From contig CAAEKO010000037.1 of assembly GCA_900756545.1 (NCBI GenBank), forward strand, positions 1-18,723: a stretch of 18,723 nucleotides of DNA, given 5' to 3'. This DNA comes from Clostridia bacterium (GTDB taxonomy: Bacteria > Bacillota > Clostridia > UBA1381). The position numbers and the translations under genes are program-made. The notes under the pieces are model-generated. The model had not been told where the DNA came from. It worked only from the letters and a program-made list of their open reading frames with translations, and searched no databases. This document shows positions 1 to 7,392 of this stretch, one piece after another. Position 1 is the stretch's first letter; every line of letters starts with the position of its first letter.

Positions 1-78
1 GAAAAGGAAGCGCCCCGCCGCGACGAGATCCGTTCTCAGCTGCGCGAGGGCAAGCTGGAGCACATGCTGGTCGAGGTA
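1..78 (+). other. HslU-like short coding fragment at the window edge (possible chimeric end)
   Basis: Frame 1 of the plus strand reads an open stretch containing RRDEIRSQLREGKLE followed by LVEV. This resembles the segment of the HslU (ClpY) ATPase where a basic stretch leads into LREGxLDD and an acidic/hydrophobic strand. The same bases read on the minus strand do not continue the PRTase that occupies 76-423. Composition is also richer in G and C here (about 51 of the first 80 bases) than in the neighbouring genes. The match is from memory of the family and covers only about 26 residues, so it is suggestive. A stop follows at about position 103. Confidence 0.4.
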
Positions 79-423
79 GTCCGCCTCATCGCCCCCAATG
101 CATAAGGTCTGCCGGTGGTCTGTGGTGATGGAATCTACCTGCGTGCTGATCACATCGCGCATATAAAGCTTCGGACCTTTTCGGGCAACAATATAATAAT
201 TCTTCCCTGCCTGCCTTGCCATTTCGTGCAGCAGAGGAATCCCCTTAGATTCCGCTGTAATCAAAACATCAAACGCAGGCGCTTTTTTTAAAAGCTCCCG
301 GGCACTGTTCACTGTGATTTCCACATCGCCGAACATAATGAAAGCGGCAATATAAAAGTCATCCGCAACCTTGCAAAGAGGCAGATCGCGTTCCAGCCCT
401 GCCACCTTCAAACGATAATTCAT
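76..423 (-). CDS. Phosphoribosyltransferase, adenine PRTase-like, truncated at its C-terminal half
   Basis: The minus-strand ATG at 423 opens a frame beginning MNYRLKVAGLERDLPL and continuing with FIMFGDVEIT, FDVLITAESKGIPLLHEMA, YYIVARKGPKLYM and STQVDSITT. These match the N-terminal half of the clostridial adenine-PRTase-like family, which transfers phosphoribose from PRPP to a purine base in the cytoplasm. The ribosome site AAGGAAG sits about 10 nt upstream, and the gene starts 21 nt after the purine permease stop, so the two form a salvage operon. After EADYL (near position 76) the expected PRPP-binding segment (hydrophobic strand, two aspartates, then T/S-G-E) does not appear. The frame stays open to base 1 but reads as unrelated residues. 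Either the gene is broken or the window edge is a chimera. Confidence 0.75.
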
Positions 424-444
424 AATCCAGATGCTTCCTTTCCG

Positions 445-1815
445 TTAACCGACTGCCAGTGTGATAACACGCAGAATAAATAATGCGAAGGAAATCCACA
501 TAACAGGATGGATCTCTTTGACCTTCCCGGTGCAGACCTTCAAAATAACCCAAGTCAGGATACCAAACATGATACCATTTGCAATAGAATAGGTAAACGG
601 CATCATCACAACCGCTACAAATCCGCCGATTGTGTCTGCAATATCACCGTCAAAGCTCATTTTCTTTACAGAACTCATCATCAAAAGCCCTACAAATACC
701 AGTGCAGGTGTTGTTGCAAAGCCTGGGATCGCCAAAAATATAGGTGACAGGAACAGAGCAAGCCCAAACAATACTGCGGTAGTTACTGCAGTCAGGCCTG
801 TGCGTCCGCCCTGGGCAACGCCGGCGCTGCTTTCTACATAGCTGGTAACAGTGGATGTACCCAGGCACGCGCCCACAACAGTACCGACAGCATCAGCCAT
901 CAGCGCACCCCCTGCCTTTGGCAGATTTCCGTCTTTATCCAGCAGATTACCTTTATCCGCAACACCGATCAGCGTGCCTACGGTATCGAATAAATCCACA
1001 AACAGGAAAGAAAATACGATAACGGCAAATTCCAGGATATGGTTTGTAACATAGCTGAAATCAAATTTAAAGAAATACGGAGCTGCAGGAATAAAACTGT
1101 AATCCTTGAAGCTGGGGAAAAGAGAATAAGCTTCTTTTTCTATATCGACAACATACCAGCCGCACGCTTGGGCAATCATACCCAATACCCATGTAGCCAG
1201 AATACCCCAGAGAATCGCACCTGGCACCTTGAAATGGTGCATAATACCGATCAGGATCAAGCCTACCATAGCCAGAATAAACTGGGGAGCAAGCACATTA
1301 CCCATTGCTACCAGCGTAGATGCGTCACCAATAACAATTCCAGCGCCCTTTAGACCCACAATGGTGATAAACAGCCCAATACCGGCGGTTATACCCAGCT
1401 TCAGATTTGCGGGAACCTTGTTGACCAACGTTTCCCGGAATTTAAACAGAGACAGGATAATAAAGATGATACCTTCTACAAACACCGCCGTCAAGGCAAT
1501 CTGCCAGGGATCATTGATGCCTGCTTCCGCCATAGGCACACAGACCGAATACGCAAAATACGCATTCAATCCCATTCCGGACGCCAGGGCAACAGGATAG
1601 TTTGCAAAGAACGCCATACAGAGTGTTGCCAGAACAGCCGACACCGCAGTTGCGGTAAAGACGGCGCCCTTGTCCATCCCGGCCGCAGACAGGATCGACG
1701 GGTTGACTGCCAATATGTACACCATCGCTAAGAAAGTGGTAATACCAGCAATGATCTCGGTTTTAACATTTGTGCCATGCTCTTTGAGTTTAAAAATTTT
1801 TTCCAAAACATACAC
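445..1815 (-). CDS. NCS2/AzgA-type purine (adenine, guanine or hypoxanthine) permease
   Basis: This 456-residue polytopic inner-membrane protein belongs to the nucleobase:cation symporter-2 superfamily, AzgA-like branch, and should import a purine base with protons. Family landmarks in order: AGITTFLAMVYILAVNP near residues 23-39, GMGLNAYFAYS at 80-90, AGIGLFIT at 144-151, DLFDTVGTLIG at 274-284 and TSYVESSAGVAQGGRTG at 324-340. The last two carry the substrate-site acidic residues. Length is typical. The ATG at 1815 has AAGGGGTG 5 nt upstream. The PRTase gene that follows 21 nt later fits a salvage pathway in which the imported base is trapped as a nucleotide. Which purine is carried cannot be decided from sequence alone. 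Confidence 0.93.
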   Translation of the reverse strand: MYVLEKIFKLKEHGTNVKTEIIAGITTFLAMVYILAVNPSILSAAGMDKGAVFTATAVSAVLATLCMAFFANYPVALASGMGLNAYFAYSVCVPMAEAGINDPWQIALTAVFVEGIIFIILSLFKFRETLVNKVPANLKLGITAGIGLFITIVGLKGAGIVIGDASTLVAMGNVLAPQFILAMVGLILIGIMHHFKVPGAILWGILATWVLGMIAQACGWYVVDIEKEAYSLFPSFKDYSFIPAAPYFFKFDFSYVTNHILEFAVIVFSFLFVDLFDTVGTLIGVADKGNLLDKDGNLPKAGGALMADAVGTVVGACLGTSTVTSYVESSAGVAQGGRTGLTAVTTAVLFGLALFLSPIFLAIPGFATTPALVFVGLLMMSSVKKMSFDGDIADTIGGFVAVVMMPFTYSIANGIMFGILTWVILKVCTGKVKEIHPVMWISFALFILRVITLAVG

Positions 1816-1829
1816 CCCTTACATATTTA

Positions 1830-1856
1830 TTCATTCATCATTTTATAATGAATGAA
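1830..1856. promoter_or_regulatory. 27-bp palindromic operator candidate over the permease -10 box
   Basis: Perfect 9-bp inverted arms TTCATTCAT (1830-1838) and ATGAATGAA (1848-1856) flank a 9-nt spacer that contains the predicted -10 box. The placement suits a repressor dimer that blocks RNA polymerase. I do not recognise the site, and it is not the PurBox of Bacillus PurR. Confidence 0.45.
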
Positions 1857-1868
1857 CGACTTTTTCAA
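1840..1868 (-). promoter_or_regulatory. Sigma-A-type promoter of the purine permease
   Basis: On the minus strand TTGAAA (1868-1863) and TAAAAT (1845-1840) are separated by 17 nt. Transcription would start near 1833, giving a leader of under 20 nt before the ATG at 1815. That leaves no room for a purine riboswitch. Confidence 0.6.
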
Positions 1869-2030
1869 GCTATTTCCAAAAATTTCGACATTTCATCGTT
1901 TTAGCCAATTTAACAGTATAAACTTTATTCAAAATACATATTGATTTTTTATAAATTATCTATCTAGAATTCACATTTTATCGTCATTTTTTACAATAGA
2001 TAAAAAAGAACACTCTAATATGGTTCACAG
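1857..2030. other. AT-rich spacer without recognisable gene
   Basis: Apart from the promoter of the permease at its left end and the terminator at its right end, this stretch is strongly AT-rich. It holds no open frame with a ribosome site, no tRNA and no recognisable riboswitch. It separates core genes from the recombinase module and could hold one edge of an insertion. Confidence 0.5.
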
Positions 2031-2064
2031 AAAAACCACTGCGATATAATTATCACAGTGGTTT
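2031..2064 (-). terminator. Rho-independent terminator of the recombinase gene
   Basis: AAACCACTG (2033-2041) and CAGTGGTTT (2056-2064) form a perfect 9-bp stem, with three more inner pairs after a mismatch. On the minus strand the stem ends in a run of five T (2035-2031). It begins 14 nt after the recombinase stop codon. Confidence 0.75.
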
Positions 2065-2077
2065 CATTGTCTTAATA

Positions 2078-3583
2078 TTAAAAATTCCAGATGATCTCCA
2101 TTTCACCCTCTTCTCGCAGAACTATTACTTGAAGGAGAACGCCTGCTATCTGCCGTTTCTGCTTAAAATCCGCTTCTTTCCACGCTTTCTCCAAGGAAAT
2201 CCCGCAGACCTTTCCTTGCGGTGCGCTTCTTATTTTTTCTATCCGCTTTTGAATATCCTGTATTTTGCTATCCAGCTCCTGTGCCTTTATATTGCATGCT
2301 CTTATCATCTGTGGATTCAGCTCTCCGCCGATAATCTTTTCCGCCAGCAAGGCAAGCTGCTGCTCATATTCTTTCTGCTGTATCCGCAATATATTGGTTT
2401 CAGCCTGGTCAGCTGGCTCTTGTTTCGGTGGCTTTACCATTTTTAGTTTATCCGCAATACAGGAATCCATGATTTTTTCGATCTCCTCCACATATACTGG
2501 ATATCCCGTCCCCGGACATGTTTTTTTATGATATCGGCTGCTACACAGAAAATACCGTCTGGTCTCACCTCTTACAGTTGTCATTGTATACCCACATTTT
2601 CCGCATACTACCCGCCCAGACAGCCAACTGCTTGTATTGCTCATCGCGTTATTGATTTGTTTATTTTCCATAAGCCTTTCCTGACATTTCAGCCATATAC
2701 GGGAATCAACCAGCCCCGCATGGCCGGCAAGGACGACCTTCATATCCGACCAATCGGGCAGTGCCTTATCATGTGTTGTGCGTCCATACAGCCACACCGC
2801 CCTGCTCCCGTCAAATTCCTCTACGGGATTTACGATCCGTACCCGCCTTGCCTCAAAATATTCATAAATATCCACATCAGCACGGACATAAACCGGATTT
2901 TTCAAAATTGTGCTGAGCTTTGCCGTCGTCCAGCCAGCGCCGGATACCGGATGCATTTCCCGGGTCAGCAGCCTGTCCCGAAGCTCACGCAGGGAAAGGC
3001 CGCCCCGGCTATATGTCTGGAATATGTATTGTACCTGTTCCGCCTCCTCCGGGACAGGCACGTATTTTTTTGTCCGATATCCGTGAATAACTGCGTCCGT
3101 CAGCTGGAATCCATAAACACGCCGTCCGCCGGTATACAGGCCCAGATCACTTCTTTTTTCATAAGCATCTTTGATCCGGCTGATAATAGACTCCCGCTCA
3201 AACTCTGCGAATACCATTAAAATTTTAACAATCAGCTCCCCATATGGCGAAGAAGTGTCAAAAGCCTCCTGCGCGGACAAAAATTTTACTTTATGTTCCT
3301 TAAAAATTTGCAGGATATCCACAAAGTCTACCAGCGACCGGCTGATCCGGTCCAGTCGGTAAACAATTACCTTTTGTATTCTGCTCTGCCGGATATCATG
3401 CATAAGCTTTTGAAACTGCACCCGGTTTGTATCCTTTCCTGAGCTGCCCCGGTCAGCGTACTCCCTGATGGTTTCCTCCCGTTCCTCCGGCTTGAGCATG
3501 GCACGGCAGTAATCAATCTGGGTTTCAATGCTGGCGGAATTCTCCTTTTCTACAGACTGCCGGGCATAAATCGCAATTCCCAT
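2078..3583 (-). CDS. Large serine recombinase (site-specific, resolvase/integrase family)
   Basis: This 501-residue protein has the full large-serine-recombinase layout. The N-terminal resolvase catalytic domain starts IYARQS (R8 and nucleophile S10), followed by YRLDRISRS with D78, R79 and R82. A recombinase domain follows (YGFQL near 157, GWTTAKLSTILKNPVY near 217-232). The zinc ribbon has cysteines at 327, 330, 347 and 356, then a charged coiled coil lies at about 395-455. Such enzymes cut both strands at short att-like sites through a phosphoserine bond and integrate, excise or invert DNA. The frame is intact. It sits with a small coupled ORF between two core operons and has no other mobile-element genes nearby, so it is a minimal element, a remnant or a domesticated recombinase. 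Confidence 0.93.
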   Translation of the reverse strand: MGIAIYARQSVEKENSASIETQIDYCRAMLKPEEREETIREYADRGSSGKDTNRVQFQKLMHDIRQSRIQKVIVYRLDRISRSLVDFVDILQIFKEHKVKFLSAQEAFDTSSPYGELIVKILMVFAEFERESIISRIKDAYEKRSDLGLYTGGRRVYGFQLTDAVIHGYRTKKYVPVPEEAEQVQYIFQTYSRGGLSLRELRDRLLTREMHPVSGAGWTTAKLSTILKNPVYVRADVDIYEYFEARRVRIVNPVEEFDGSRAVWLYGRTTHDKALPDWSDMKVVLAGHAGLVDSRIWLKCQERLMENKQINNAMSNTSSWLSGRVVCGKCGYTMTTVRGETRRYFLCSSRYHKKTCPGTGYPVYVEEIEKIMDSCIADKLKMVKPPKQEPADQAETNILRIQQKEYEQQLALLAEKIIGGELNPQMIRACNIKAQELDSKIQDIQKRIEKIRSAPQGKVCGISLEKAWKEADFKQKRQIAGVLLQVIVLREEGEMEIIWNF

Positions 3584-3584
3584 T

Positions 3585-3761
3585 TTACAAACGTCCGATT
3601 AGATGTGTTAAAATTTCGTATAGTTCCCCTGCGGCAATTTCTTGCCGTTCCTTTCCATCCTCCGCTACTACAGAATGCCTTATCCGGCGAATATGCCCCG
3701 CACTGTGTACCAATGCGGATTCTCCCATATTTTTTGTACGCAGCTTTTTTAAATCAATCAT
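3585..3761 (-). CDS. 58-residue basic protein coupled to the serine recombinase
   Basis: I do not recognise this protein. It starts MIDLKKLRTKNMGES and ends ELYEILTHLIGRL, with a basic centre (HIRRIRHS), and has no signal peptide or membrane segment. The ATG at 3761 is preferred over the upstream TTG at 3776 because GGGAGG lies about 7 nt before it, inside the longer frame. Its TAA (3587-3585) is one base from the recombinase ATG (3583), written TAAAATG, so translation is probably coupled. It may be a regulator, directionality factor or partner of the recombinase; that is inference from position only. Confidence 0.7.
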   Translation of the reverse strand: MIDLKKLRTKNMGESALVHSAGHIRRIRHSVVAEDGKERQEIAAGELYEILTHLIGRL

Positions 3762-3786
3762 CGCCGCACCTCCCAATTTATTTTAT

Positions 3787-3843
3787 GTTTATGTAAAATC
3801 TGATATTACCTGTACTTCTTATTTTACACAGATTTAACATAAC
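3787..3843. repeat. 57-bp imperfect inverted repeat between the recombinase module and pstS
   Basis: The left arm GTTTATGTAAAATCTG (3787-3802) is the reverse complement of the right arm CAGATTTAACATAAC (3829-3843), apart from one inserted base and one mismatch. The 26-nt centre contains GTAC (3812-3815). The size and dyad symmetry suit a recombinase recognition site or a divergent operator. The right arm overlaps the Pho-box repeats of pstS. Confidence 0.5.
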
Positions 3844-3862
3844 AGCGGTTTTCTATTTTACA
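3823..3862 (+). promoter_or_regulatory. PhoP/PhoB box array upstream of pstS
   Basis: TTTACA (3823-3828) and TTAACA (3834-3839) are separated by 5 nt, the 11-bp period of Firmicute PhoP boxes. A further TTTACA lies at 3857-3862, about two periods on. TAATAC (3877-3882) could be the -10. The array heads the operon that encodes its presumed activator. Confidence 0.65.
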
Positions 3863-3909
3863 TGCCTTTGATATCCTAATACTGAAAAAAGAAAAAGGAG
3901 AGAAAAATT

Positions 3910-4782
3910 ATGAAAAAAGCTTTATCGATTACACTCGCGGCAATCATGCTGTCCCTCGGCCTTGCAGGCTGCGGGAATTCCAATCAGGCCGGCCAGACCA
4001 ACGCCGCGCCGCAGTCTTCATCCCCGGCGCAGACAGCTTCTCTGCGCGGCAGCATCTCTATGGCAGGCAGCACCTCCATGGAAAAGCTGGCGAACGCACT
4101 GTCAGAAGGCTTTATGGCGGCTAATCCCAAGGTTACTGTAAACGCTGAATTTGTAGGCTCATCGGCTGGAATCGAGTCCCTAACCGGCGGAAAATGCGAT
4201 ATCGGCAATGCCTCCAGGGCCTTGAAAGACAGTGAAAAATTAAGCGGAGCCATTGAAAACACGGTTGCGATTGATGGAATCGCTATGGTTGTAAATAAAG
4301 CAAATCCAGTCACACAGCTGACGAAAGAGCAATTAATCGGTATTTACACCGGCACGATCAAAAACTGGAAGGAGGTGGGCGGTTCAGACATTGCTATCGT
4401 TGTTGTAGGCCGTGAAGCTGGCTCCGGTACAAGAGGCGCTTTCGAGGAAATTTTAGGGATTGAGGATAACTGTGCATACGCAAACGAGCTGGACAGTACA
4501 GGCGCGGCAATGGCCAAAGCGGCTTCCACAGAGGGCGCGATCGCCTATGTATCGCTGGATGTTTTGAATGATACTGTAAACGCAGTATCTCTGGACGGCA
4601 TCGCACCCACTGCTGAAAATATCCTCTCCGGCACATATTTTCTGTGCAGGCCATTCGTTATGGCTACAATGGGAGAAATTTCGGAGCAAAGTGATCTTGT
4701 CAAAGCATTTTTTGCCTATATCAAATCTGACGAAGGCCAAAAAATTATTGAGAAGGTCGGCTTAATTTTACCAAAGAAATAA
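3910..4782 (+). CDS. pstS: PstS phosphate-binding lipoprotein
   Basis: This 290-residue extracytoplasmic receptor belongs to the high-affinity phosphate ABC transporter. A lipoprotein signal peptide ends in LGLAGC, with the lipid-carrying cysteine at 21. A Ser/Thr/Ala-rich linker follows to about 45. Phosphate-site motifs are AGSTSMEKL (52-60), GSSAGIESLTGGKCDIGNASR (83-103, with GxxDIGxAS as hallmark) and GREAGSGTRGAFEEI (167-181). GGAG lies 9 nt before the ATG. It is the first gene of the pst-pho operon, 29 nt before pstC, behind Pho-box-like repeats, so induction by phosphate starvation is expected. Confidence 0.96.
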   Translation: MKKALSITLAAIMLSLGLAGCGNSNQAGQTNAAPQSSSPAQTASLRGSISMAGSTSMEKLANALSEGFMAANPKVTVNAEFVGSSAGIESLTGGKCDIGNASRALKDSEKLSGAIENTVAIDGIAMVVNKANPVTQLTKEQLIGIYTGTIKNWKEVGGSDIAIVVVGREAGSGTRGAFEEILGIEDNCAYANELDSTGAAMAKAASTEGAIAYVSLDVLNDTVNAVSLDGIAPTAENILSGTYFLCRPFVMATMGEISEQSDLVKAFFAYIKSDEGQKIIEKVGLILPKK

Positions 4783-4811
4783 ATAAGATCAATTAAGGAT
4801 TTGGTGGTAAA

Positions 4812-5747
4812 ATGAAAACAAAAAACAGTTTGTCGATCATGCGGAACAGCCAGTCAAAGCTCGTCGTGGAGACAGCGGCGTGGATCATCTTTGTTCTCTG
4901 CGCCGTAATCGCGGTGCTCGCCGTGTTCTCCATCACGCTTTATATGTTTTTGAAGGGCGTTCCCGCCTTCGCGAAGGTAGGCGTTGCGGAAATCCTATTT
5001 GGTCATGAATGGGCTCCGGCGGCAAAGGATCCCAGCTACGGCATTTTATATATCATCCTGACCTCCATTGCAGGGACAGCAGCGGCGATTCTAATCGGCG
5101 TGCCAATCGGCGTCCTGACCGCTGTATTTTTGTCAGAAGTGGCGCCCAAAAAGCTATCCAAGGCTGTAAGGCCGGTTGTAGACCTACTGGCCGGCATTCC
5201 TTCTGTCATCTACGGCCTGCTGGGCTTGATGATCCTGAATCCGGCCATGTACAAGCTAGAGCAGATTATCTTCGCCGATAGTCCCACACATCAATTCACA
5301 GGCGGAGCAAATTTAATCTCGGCTGTTCTGGTTTTGGTTATTATGATCCTGCCCACGGTAATCAACATCAGCCAATCAGCGCTGCAGGCCGTACCGCAAA
5401 GCCTGAAGTCGGCGTCCTTTGGCCTGGGCGCATCTCAGATCCAAACGATTTTCAGGGTACAGATCCCGGCGGCAAGATCTGGAATTGTCACGGCGATCGT
5501 TCTGGGAATCGGCCGGGCCATTGGCGAGGCCATGGCGATCAGCCTTGTGTCCGGCAGTGCGGTGAATCCCCCGCTTCCCTTTAACTCCGTGCGGTTTTTA
5601 ACAACGGCGATCGTATCTGAAATGGGATATGCCGCCGACACCCACAGAATGGTACTCTTCTCTATCGGGCTTGTTCTCTTTGTTTTTATCATGGTAATCA
5701 ACATAGCCCTAACGAAAATTCTGAAAGGAGCGAAAAATCATGGGTAA
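4812..5747 (+). CDS. pstC: PstC phosphate ABC transporter permease
   Basis: This 311-residue membrane protein is one of two permeases of the phosphate importer. The first membrane segment spans about 22-48 (AAWIIFVLCAVIAVLAVFS), followed by the usual external loop and a cluster of helices. The coupling region that contacts PstB carries the GIGRAIGEAMAISLV motif, seen near the C-terminal third. PstC and PstA together form the channel that receives phosphate from PstS. The gene overlaps pstA by 8 nt (the pstA ATG lies in ATCATGGGTAA), which fits 1:1 synthesis. The segment between residues 148 and 168 (YKLEQIIFADSPTHQFTGG) is hydrophilic and probably an external loop. Confidence 0.95.
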   Translation: MKTKNSLSIMRNSQSKLVVETAAWIIFVLCAVIAVLAVFSITLYMFLKGVPAFAKVGVAEILFGHEWAPAAKDPSYGILYIILTSIAGTAAAILIGVPIGVLTAVFLSEVAPKKLSKAVRPVVDLLAGIPSVIYGLLGLMILNPAMYKLEQIIFADSPTHQFTGGANLISAVLVLVIMILPTVINISQSALQAVPQSLKSASFGLGASQIQTIFRVQIPAARSGIVTAIVLGIGRAIGEAMAISLVSGSAVNPPLPFNSVRFLTTAIVSEMGYAADTHRMVLFSIGLVLFVFIMVINIALTKILKGAKNHG

Positions 5748-6612
5748 CAGCCTGCTGAAAAAGAAACGGCGTATTTCCGATTATATCATGTATATCCTGA
5801 TTTATTTTTCCGCCGCCATCGCGGTGGCGCTCCTGATCGGGATTATCGGCTATGTTTTAGTCAAGGGAATCGGAAGTATAAGCTGGGAATTCCTGACTAA
5901 GGCTACCAATGCCATTGAAGGCACTACGGGAATCGCCGGAAATATCATCAATACGCTTTACGTTATTGCCATCACTCTGCTAATTGCCACCCCAATCGGG
6001 ATTGGTTCTGCTATTTTTTTGAACGAATACGCGAAGCCCGGCCGTTTTGTGCGCATAATCGAATTCACCACCGAAACGCTGGCTGGTATTCCCTCCATCA
6101 TTTTCGGCTTGTTCGGCATGGTCTTCTTTGGGAATACCTTAGGCCTGGGTTACTCCATCCTTACGGGGGCGTTTACGCTGACGCTGATGATACTTCCCTT
6201 GATTACACGAAATACCCAGGAGGCTTTAAAGACAGTACCGGACAGCTACCGCAGCGGTGCACTGGGAATCGGCGCCACAAAATGGTATATGATTCGGACG
6301 ATCCTTCTCCCCTCAGCCATGCCCGGTATCATCACCGGCGTCATCCTGTCTGTCGGCAGGATCGTTGGAGAATCTGCGGCACTTTTGTTCACAGCCGGAA
6401 GCGGATATCTTCTGCCACGGAACGGGCTCGGCTATTTGACTAAAGTTTTTGAATCCGGCGGCACAATGACCATCCAGCTTTATTTAAGCATGTCCAAGGG
6501 TGAATATCCTACCGCCTTTGGCATTGCCGCAGTGCTTCTGATTATCGTTCTGGGAATTAATTTTCTCACAAAATATATGGCGCACAGATTCGATATCAAT
6601 AAACGCATATGA
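5740..6612 (+). CDS. pstA: PstA phosphate ABC transporter permease
   Basis: This 290-residue second permease of the phosphate importer has about six membrane segments, beginning after a basic N-terminus (KKKRRISDYIMYI). PstA hallmarks are TLAGIPSIIFGLFGMVFFG and, near residue 205, GRIVGESAALLFTAG, the cytoplasmic coupling loop equivalent to the EAA motif. AAAGGAG precedes the ATG by about 8 nt, inside the end of pstC. The stop TGA lies just before an ATG at 6613, but the pstB ribosome site is further on. Confidence 0.95.
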   Translation: MGNSLLKKKRRISDYIMYILIYFSAAIAVALLIGIIGYVLVKGIGSISWEFLTKATNAIEGTTGIAGNIINTLYVIAITLLIATPIGIGSAIFLNEYAKPGRFVRIIEFTTETLAGIPSIIFGLFGMVFFGNTLGLGYSILTGAFTLTLMILPLITRNTQEALKTVPDSYRSGALGIGATKWYMIRTILLPSAMPGIITGVILSVGRIVGESAALLFTAGSGYLLPRNGLGYLTKVFESGGTMTIQLYLSMSKGEYPTAFGIAAVLLIIVLGINFLTKYMAHRFDINKRI

Positions 6613-6633
6613 ATGGGAAAGGATAAGGATAAT

Positions 6634-7392
6634 ATGAGCGATATAAAAATCGAAACAAAACAACTCAATTTATACTATGGTGAAAATCACGCATTGAAAA
6701 ACATCAATATAGATATCAGCAAAAATGCGATAACCGCCTTGATCGGACCTTCCGGGTGCGGGAAATCCACCTATCTGAAAACCCTGAACAGGATGAATGA
6801 TTTTGTCAATGGGGTAAAAATAACGGGGGAGATTGTCCTTGACGGGGAAAATATCTATGCGCCCGGTGTGGACGCCACACTTTTGCGGAAAAAGGTTGGC
6901 ATGGTCTTTCAACAGCCTAATCCATTTCCCATGAGCATTTATGACAACATTGCCTATGGCCCCCGTATCTACGGTATCCGTTCCAAAGCGGAGCTTGACC
7001 GGATTGTAGAAGAGAGCCTGATCAGCGCGGCGATTTTTGACGAGGTCAAGGACCGGCTGAAAAAAAGCGCACTGGGGCTTTCCGGCGGACAGCAGCAGCG
7101 GCTTTGTATCGCCCGGGCGTTGGCCGCCGGGCCGGAGGTGCTTTTAATGGATGAACCTACCAGCGCCTTAGACCCCATATCCACATCTAAAATAGAGGAC
7201 TTGTGCGCACAACTAAAAAAGGATTATACAATCGTCATTGTTACCCATAATATGCAGCAGGCGGCCCGTATTTCAGACAAAACCGCGTTTTTTCTGCTGG
7301 GAGAAATGATCGAATATGGCAATACGGAGGAAATGTTCTCCATGCCAAAGGATAAACGAACTGAAGACTACATTACAGGGAGGTTTGGTTAA
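6634..7392 (+). CDS. pstB: PstB phosphate ABC transporter ATPase
   Basis: This is the ATPase subunit that drives phosphate import. With the ATG at 6634 it has 252 residues, the usual PstB size. This start has AAGGAT upstream, whereas the earlier in-frame ATG at 6613 has no ribosome site and would add seven charged residues. Motifs: Walker A GPSGCGKS (38-45), Q-loop Q94 in FQQPNPFPMS, signature LSGGQ (149-153), Walker B LLMDEPTSALD (170-180) and H205 in THNMQQA. The PNPFPMSIYDN segment is characteristic of PstB. The stop overlaps the phoU start as TAATG. Confidence 0.96.
   Translation: MSDIKIETKQLNLYYGENHALKNINIDISKNAITALIGPSGCGKSTYLKTLNRMNDFVNGVKITGEIVLDGENIYAPGVDATLLRKKVGMVFQQPNPFPMSIYDNIAYGPRIYGIRSKAELDRIVEESLISAAIFDEVKDRLKKSALGLSGGQQQRLCIARALAAGPEVLLMDEPTSALDPISTSKIEDLCAQLKKDYTIVIVTHNMQQAARISDKTAFFLLGEMIEYGNTEEMFSMPKDKRTEDYITGRFG

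Noticed and set aside
1908..1915. ATTTAACA shared with 3832-3839, considered as duplicated recombinase att core
   Set aside because: Eight AT-rich bases are expected by chance in such spacers and the flanks do not match.
1816..2030. Possible purine riboswitch before the permease
   Set aside because: The predicted transcript start leaves under 20 nt of leader, and none of the conserved aptamer loops is visible in the AT-rich spacer.
2528..3220. Plus-strand open frame of about 230 codons
   Set aside because: It lies wholly antisense to the intact serine recombinase, has no ribosome site, and its cysteine- and proline-rich translation matches no family.
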